Shown piece after piece: positions 58,232 through 64,000 of a stretch of DNA of 64,000 bases. Every line of letters begins with the position of its first letter. Position 1 is the stretch's first letter. The notes under the pieces are model-generated. The model was not told the DNA's origin and ran no database searches. It saw nothing but the letters and a program-made list of their open reading frames with translations. The position numbers and the translations under genes were made by a program. The DNA is from Gonocerus acuteangulatus (Eukaryota; Arthropoda; Insecta; Hemiptera; Coreidae), in assembly GCA_946811695.1 (NCBI GenBank), contig OX328125.1:103512176-103576175 (forward strand). The letters are read 5' to 3'.

Positions 58232-59507
58232 CAAAGTAACGAATCCGCATTAAGTCTAATTAAAATATATCATAGAATAAAATATACATAAAGTAATCTA
58301 TAAGGTACCAACAACTGTGTAAGGTGTACATTGCAATGATGATATGGAATGACGAGAGTTGAATAGTAATAACATTACTGATAATGTCATTATTACTGAC
58401 CGTGTAGAGGGCGCTTATGGATTTCACCCGTCTTGACATCATTTGAGGATACATAATTGGGGATGGTCTTATAATTATTGAATCTTCGGGTTTAGCCATT
58501 GTAGATTCCAGGTGTTTTTTCAGGATTTCCATGTCCAATGAGTTTTTGGCCAATCAAACGAATTCATAATTTCTTCAATATTTTGGTAATTTATTTCTTC
58601 ATTCATATTGATAAATAAATGTTAATTTATTTGGCCTCTGCCATACGTTAATTGTAATTATGATTTAAAATAATTAAGAGTAATTATAGGTTTTAAATAA
58701 TTAGGAAAAATATTCTGTATAGTTATGTATCAATTTGGCTTTTATTTTAACCCATTAGTATTATTAGTGCTCATTGTGCTATGATTATTATGAATATTTT
58801 ATTTTTTCTTGCCTTTAGATTTAAATGTTTTTATAAATGTTGGCTGTGCTTCATGTTTTGTTTCGCTAAACATATTTATTCATTAAAAATGGTTTTATTA
58901 TTTATGTTTAATAAGTTAAATTTTGAAGTACATTTAATTGTTTGTTGTTCTTAGAAGGAAAATCTTTATTAATAAATCCACTTTTTTTAAAAGGAAGAAA
59001 GAATTATTATAGCTCTTTAATGGATTTTGGAGAGATGTCCCCCCCCCCTGCCCCCAAAAAAAATCAAAAAATAATTTCAGAATATTATGGTTTTATTCTG
59101 AGTAGGAATCCCTCATGATTTGTCCTTTGCTAGCAGAAAGTTTGGTTAGCAATAGCTTATTAAAAACTCTTTTTTTCTTTTGCTTCTCCAGAAAGGTTGT
59201 GTTTTCAACGATTTCTATGTATAAAACAGCCAGACATATATATTGATTGTTTATGTAATATTTATCTTCTCTGCCAAATACAAAATACTTTGTTAATGTT
59301 CTACTTGAGCTAAACATTTTAGGTGATATTATAGTGTAGATTAGGATTACTTTGCTGTGTTAATTTTTTTACCTCATATAGCTTTAATGTTTCCTCGGTC
59401 TCTCTTTCCCTCTTCTCTCTAGAACATTTGTTCTTTTTTTAAAAAAATTTCCTTGTTCAAAAACTGTTTTCAAGTGAATATAACACCTCATTTTTTCCTC
59501 TCCTCTT
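58232..59507. other. Intergenic or distal UTR, no recognised feature
   Basis: AT-rich; a C run lies near 59040-59048. The open frames of 74-97 codons are low complexity and show no domain. AATAAA signals near 58275 and 58615 are candidate polyadenylation sites for PLD. Confidence 0.35.
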
Positions 59508-59644
59508 ACTTCCCGCCATATATCACCAGTGGTGCGTTTTTCCAGGGTTCCAGAAAGCAAAATGTTCAAAAAAGGATGCGAGATAATGCTGGAGATAATT
59601 TGTAGTTTTAAAAACTGCACCACTGGTGATATATGCTGGGAAGT
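59508..59644. repeat. Near-perfect foldback downstream of PLD
   Basis: Arms 59508-59541 and 59611-59644 pair in register (acttcccg, atatcaccagtggtgc and their complements) with one or two mismatches around a 69-base loop. It could be a small MITE or a stem in a long 3' UTR. Confidence 0.7.
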
Positions 59645-60822
59645 TGGAGGAGATGAAATCACCCAGCGAAGAAGTTTAAAAGAGAATTATTCCTCATTAT
59701 TAGTTCTGTTTGTCGACTATTTATTTAACTACATTTATAAGCTCTTCTGCATTGTTTAAACATGGGCTTGCAATTTAAGACAATATGGAGATACAATTCC
59801 TTCATTTATTTTGGTTTAATGGCACGGTTAGTTAGACAACATCAAATTTTGTTACTGTCCTTTGATTGGACATTTATTTTATTGTATGAAAAGCTCTTCA
59901 ATTTATATTTAATTTAAAAAGTAGCCATTAATAATTTAAGATTAATATTTAAGCAGAATTCAAAGGTGTTGAGATTGTAGGCAGGGAATAACTAAGATAT
60001 TTTATGATGGTTGGATCTGGTTACGATTTTTAAAGACTTCTTGTCATTTTTTCGGCCCAAATTATAGGCTAAAGATAAGCCAGGATATTTTCATAATTCG
60101 ATTTCAGTCAGTACAGTTTGCTTAGGTGCCAAGTGCTTTTGGTATTCTTGGTGGATGAGTGGAATTGTGAAAAGTTTAAAAGAACATTCAACCACCATAT
60201 AAAATCTAAAGCTGAAATTGTTAAAGTTCTATTTAAGTGCAATAATTTGTTTGGTCAAGTAGTGATTTTTAAGTTCAGTACCAAAATATAAATATTTAAG
60301 TCTTTATTTATTTATGAGAATAAATTATTATTGCAAAATTAATAATATTTAGTCATAATTGACTTCTGAAGTATTTAATTTGTATCAAAAATGTATTAAG
60401 AAAGTTACCATTCGCATATTATTGTTATTGTTATTTATTTTTGTAAATGAAATCGAAAATATTTTTTCTAGTGCAAAAGACCAATAGTTTGTATAAAACA
60501 AATATTTATATATTAAGAGAACCAATCAATTGTATTTGATTATTAACACTAAGAATATTTATTTTGTGTGTAGTTTCCTATTTGTAACATATCGTCCCTG
60601 TAATATACAAATGTTATATTTAAAAATCGACACTTTTCACTTTTTTTATAAAACTTCCTGTTTTAATTTAGGGCCCCAGAAGTCAAGGGGTCTAAGTGAC
60701 ATTTTTAAAACAAATGAGTTAGATTCAGGAATGGATTGTGAACACCGTAATCTTGTGGGTAGTAAAGAGACCCAAGTGACAGTTGCTGCCACCTAGCTTG
60801 TGTACTGTTGAGTATTGGGTAG
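59645..60822. other. Intergenic, no recognised feature
   Basis: AT-rich sequence with no conserved frame, repeat boundary or RNA gene that I could support. Confidence 0.4.
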
Positions 60823-61070
60823 CCATACACGAGCATTCTTTCCTGCAGGAAAGATGAATCCGCACGGAAAGAACGCCAGTGTATGGGTAAGGAAGGAAAG
60901 CGTGCCGGTCGGGTTATCCCTTCAGTCGGCTCCCTTTGATATAATCCGTTTAGTTTTCCTCTCATTAGTGGGCGCTCCTCTTTCCTCTCAGGTTCCACTG
61001 TATCCTGCAGGATTGCGTGTCAGTCTTTACTTCTTAGCTATCAGCTTATTAACTTTGCTTATAGCTATGG
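60823..61070. repeat. MITE-like foldback family, first copy
   Basis: 60823-60886 is a tight foldback with ends ccatacac and gtgtatgg. The sequence onwards to about 61030 contains further relatives (ggaaag, ctttcctctc, tcctgcagga) of the copy at 61913. Confidence 0.45.
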
Positions 61071-61912
61071 AGACACTGCGTCAACTATTTCTATGGCTTT
61101 AAATCTTATATACAGCTATATGTTTCCATTCACGATTGAATGCTGAACAATTTAAAAACAAATTAACTCCCTATCATTAAAATTAACAGTGTTATAGGAA
61201 AAGTTGTAAAAATATAGATTGTTGCCAGATGTACCATCAATGATATTTTGCACATTTTTAAGAATTTTTAAAGTGCTGCATTTCAAAAACTAATGAACAT
61301 AACAATATAAAAGTTGGTAATTTTACTCATGTCCATTACTAAAATATACTCACCAAGTTTCATCAAAATTTGACAACCTTGGGTGTCGAAATGCATTTTG
61401 GCTGGATGATTTGGCTTGGAATATCCCAAAAGTAAATACCCTATTCAATTCATAATTTTTTAGTTGTGTTAATAAATTATAAAGCCTCTTCTTAAGATAA
61501 TTTATACCAGGGATCGAAAATTCAAGTTACCTTTTATTTTTAAAAAGTTTAACCTAAATTTATAGTTTTTTTATTGTACTTGTAGTTTTTATTGAACATG
61601 AACTTTTTCATAAGGAAAATTTTTGGATAAAGTTAGGTATTTTAAAACTTTTATCCAAATAACTTTTTTCATAAAAGTTCACTACAAACATTTATTGTTG
61701 TAGATTACAATTTTTTAAATATATGAATTGATTTTAACAATTGGCAATCAATATAATAGACTGATGGAATGTAATATAAATATATATACACCAACTGCCA
61801 TAGCAGCAATTACGACCACTTTCCTTCGGTCCATCTTTAAAACTGCGGGATTGGATGAGAGGACATGCTTTCCCTTCAAAGGACAGCAATCCTTCTGAAG
61901 GCGAGAGGAAAG
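61071..61912. other. Intergenic, no recognised feature
   Basis: AT-rich with no gene. ttcatcaaaatttgacaacc near 61357 looks like part of a dispersed repeat but was not matched. Confidence 0.35.
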
Positions 61913-62162
61913 CCCCCATACACAAACACTCTTTCCTGCCGGATAGATTTCAGTCAACAATCCTCACGGATTGCTATTTCTTGTTAGGGGCGACGATAGG
62001 ATTATGAATTCTTACGGATGGAACGGCGGGATAACTTGAGAGGAAAGAATGCAGGAAAGTCTTGCCGTTAGTGGCCACGAGAGGAATATAATCCTCTCGT
62101 CTTTCCTTAAGGATTACACTAAAAGGAAAGAACGTAGTGAAAGAATGCTCGTGTATGGGGGG
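61913..62162. mobile_element. MITE with cccccatacac ends, 250 bp
   Basis: The left end cccccatacacaaacactct, followed by ttcc, and the right end reversed, ccccatacacgagcattctt then tc, form an imperfect TIR of about 25 bp. The interior has many ggaaag/ctttcc motifs. Same family as 60823. The target duplication is not resolved. Confidence 0.6.
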
Positions 62163-63173
62163 GTATTGTCACTTTTTTAATATGGAAGTAAGTCCAGAAG
62201 GAAATTAAAGGGTCTATGTGCAGATTCTCCAATTCTTGTGCAAATTAATTGTAAACAGGATAATTTATCTATTTTGTATCATCGATAATAAACAGCTAAG
62301 GACCTGAGGATTTGTATTGTATGATCAGAACTGTAAAAATCTAGTTTTTGCTATTACCACATATGTGCAACTTTTACTCCATTTCCCTCAAAACATTGAG
62401 TTTGTTACTTAGACCCCTTGACCTCTGGGGTGCCTCCATTTGTATTAACACTAAATACTTTTTACAATATTTTTTAACTTTTACATTGTGCAATATAGGT
62501 ACTGATTTTAACAAACTTCATGATCTTATGCTCATTTACTCACAACGAGGCCCAGTAGCCAAGATCACTCTCTGCACTCACAAAATAAAAATAAAAATTG
62601 TTTGTTGTTAAAATTTAAATAAATTTGCTTATTTGTTAATTACATAATATTTTGAAATTTTATGTATTTATTTTAACACGTGACACTTGTATTAAACAAT
62701 TCAGTTCTACCACCTTATATACAACAATTTTACACCAAATGCACGTGTTTTTTAACAGTCTGATGTTTTTTTTCCATATATCATTTTGATAAAACAGGGA
62801 CGATATGAGTTCTGTTATCCTCGCATATTAGTACAATTTCCTATTTTATGTAATATACTTTAAACACTTAAAGTATGGTCCTATTTTATTTTAGTATGTA
62901 AAATATAAGCCAGCATTTTTAGTTGCTGAATATTTCAAAATTTTAAAAATGCTCAAATATTGTGAAATATTAAGTTGACATTTCTTTGTTATTATATTCT
63001 ATTCCTAAATAAAGCATTTTTTACATAATTCTGATGATTTAAATAAATAAGATGTGATCATGAACTTTCCATATATGTACATTGGGTTTTCCTCAATAAA
63101 AATATTTGTAAGTTGAACGGGAGGGCGATGAAGGATCAATGAATTCTTGAAGAAGGTGGCAGGAGTTACTGCC
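62163..63173. other. Intergenic, one SINE fragment only
   Basis: 62547-62630 carries the head gaggcccagtagccaagatc of the Leu-type SINE and an abrupt tail gttaaaatttaaat, so the middle is deleted. The rest shows nothing that I recognise. Confidence 0.4.
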
Positions 63174-63452
63174 CAAAATTGTTTAAAACATTAACTTATA
63201 TTAGCGACATTTCGAATCTATTCAGTGTTGAGTGGACGAGTTATATTCACACTGAATATAACTTAGTCGCCACTCAACACATATTGAAGATTCTTACCTG
63301 GATTTAATATCAAAATTTAATATTTATGGACCTTAAATTGAAATTTAAAATCACAATAGACCTTAACACAACTTAATATAAGATGCCTGATAATGAAACT
63401 GAATAGGTTCGTAACGTCGCTGATATTATTTAATGTTTTAAACAATTTTGGG
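63174..63452. repeat. Nested inverted repeat
   Basis: Outer arms cccaaaattgtttaaaac (63174) and its complement ending 63452 continue through gcgac and ctattcagt. An inner palindrome at 63225-63276 (gttgagtgg..gttatattca with tgaatataac..ccactcaac) sits off-centre. The plus strand of the right arm reads ctgaataggttcgtaacgtc, which loosely recalls the hammerhead-type motif. Confidence 0.55.
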
Positions 63453-64000
63453 AAGCAACACATGCCACTTTGTTCAATGTTTTAAATATTTATTAGCCTT
63501 CTATATATTTTTCATTAAAGTAAAGTGTTTTTAGTAGATTTCTGTCAGTGATTAAAATATCAAAACATTTTTCACAAATTTGTTACATTGTACTTGACTC
63601 GAAAAATTGTTTTCACAGTACCTGTTAAAGATACAAGGCAATGGAAGAGGTTTTATTGGTTTGACTTCGGAGTGACCATTCGACTTACTCATCATTAGGT
63701 CATTTAAAAACATTTATTAAGCACTAGTATAAGATATATTCATTAGATATTGTTTTCAAAATATCTTTAAAAATTGATCCATGAATTATTACCCAAACAA
63801 AAACATTTATTTTCTAAACACTATCTTGTTATAGTTCAAAACAGAGTGTTTCTTTATTATTTGGCTGAAATCACTGAAGGGACATGCTTGAGGAGCTACT
63901 ATCTACAATATAATTTTTTTTTAAATAATAAAAACTTTTATAAGTAATTGGCCAAGGAAAATCTAATGAAACCATTTTCTACACCTTATCTATAACTGTT
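63453..64000. other. Intergenic, no recognised feature
   Basis: AT-rich, no frame above 60 codons and no repeat relation noticed. Confidence 0.4.

Noticed and set aside
60815..61102. 95-codon frame with a hydrophobic end
   Set aside because: It overlaps a foldback repeat with relatives at 61913, and the minus strand is open as well; no conservation evidence.

Overview
The window is a piece of an AT-rich, intron-rich animal nuclear genome. The gene content, intron layout and transposon mix (Helitrons, Tc1/mariner, hAT, Ty3/Gypsy, Penelope-type remnants and tRNA-derived SINEs) suggest an arthropod, probably an insect; I cannot name the species. Two conserved genes are arranged head to head around about 19 kb.

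Left of the divide, on the minus strand, lie the first nine coding exons of a YTHDC2/bgcn-family RNA helicase (R3H domain, Walker A, motif Ia, DEVH, SAT, and the linker towards the ankyrin repeats). The gene runs out of the window at position 1. Its fourth intron holds an intact plus-strand Ty3/Gypsy retrotransposon (7207-14672): two 527-bp LTRs that look identical, one 1685-codon gag-pol frame and a 4-bp target duplication. Right of the divide, on the plus strand, is a complete phospholipase D of the PX-PH-HKD class (animal PLD1/2 type). I could place 24 coding exons whose phases all join, giving 1063 residues from 19534 to 57209.

Nearly everything else is intronic or intergenic repeat. There are three kinds of tRNA-derived SINE (one copy with a perfect 14-bp target duplication), two canonical non-autonomous Helitrons (one with a hAT-like element nested in it), a pogo/Tigger-like element, two dead Tc1-like transposase genes, several MITE-like foldbacks, a TIR element carrying a dead zinc-ribbon-type gene, tandem repeats with periods of about 144, 51 and 29 bp, and many microsatellites.

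The most interesting signal is a set of long inverted repeats and single insertions that share one short motif on the appropriate strand. The motif is UGANGA plus one extra nucleotide, a hairpin, then GAAACGUH or GAAACAUGUA. This is the layout of the minimal hammerhead-ribozyme variants known from Penelope-like retroelements. Three of the inverted repeats have the same plan: two 250-340 bp arms in perfect register, a 31-46 bp extension on one side only, and a 13-14 bp target duplication. They therefore look like units inserted already in inverted-dimer form. The helix I and helix III complementarity I could check by eye differs in sequence from locus to locus yet is kept, which points to real ribozyme descent rather than chance.
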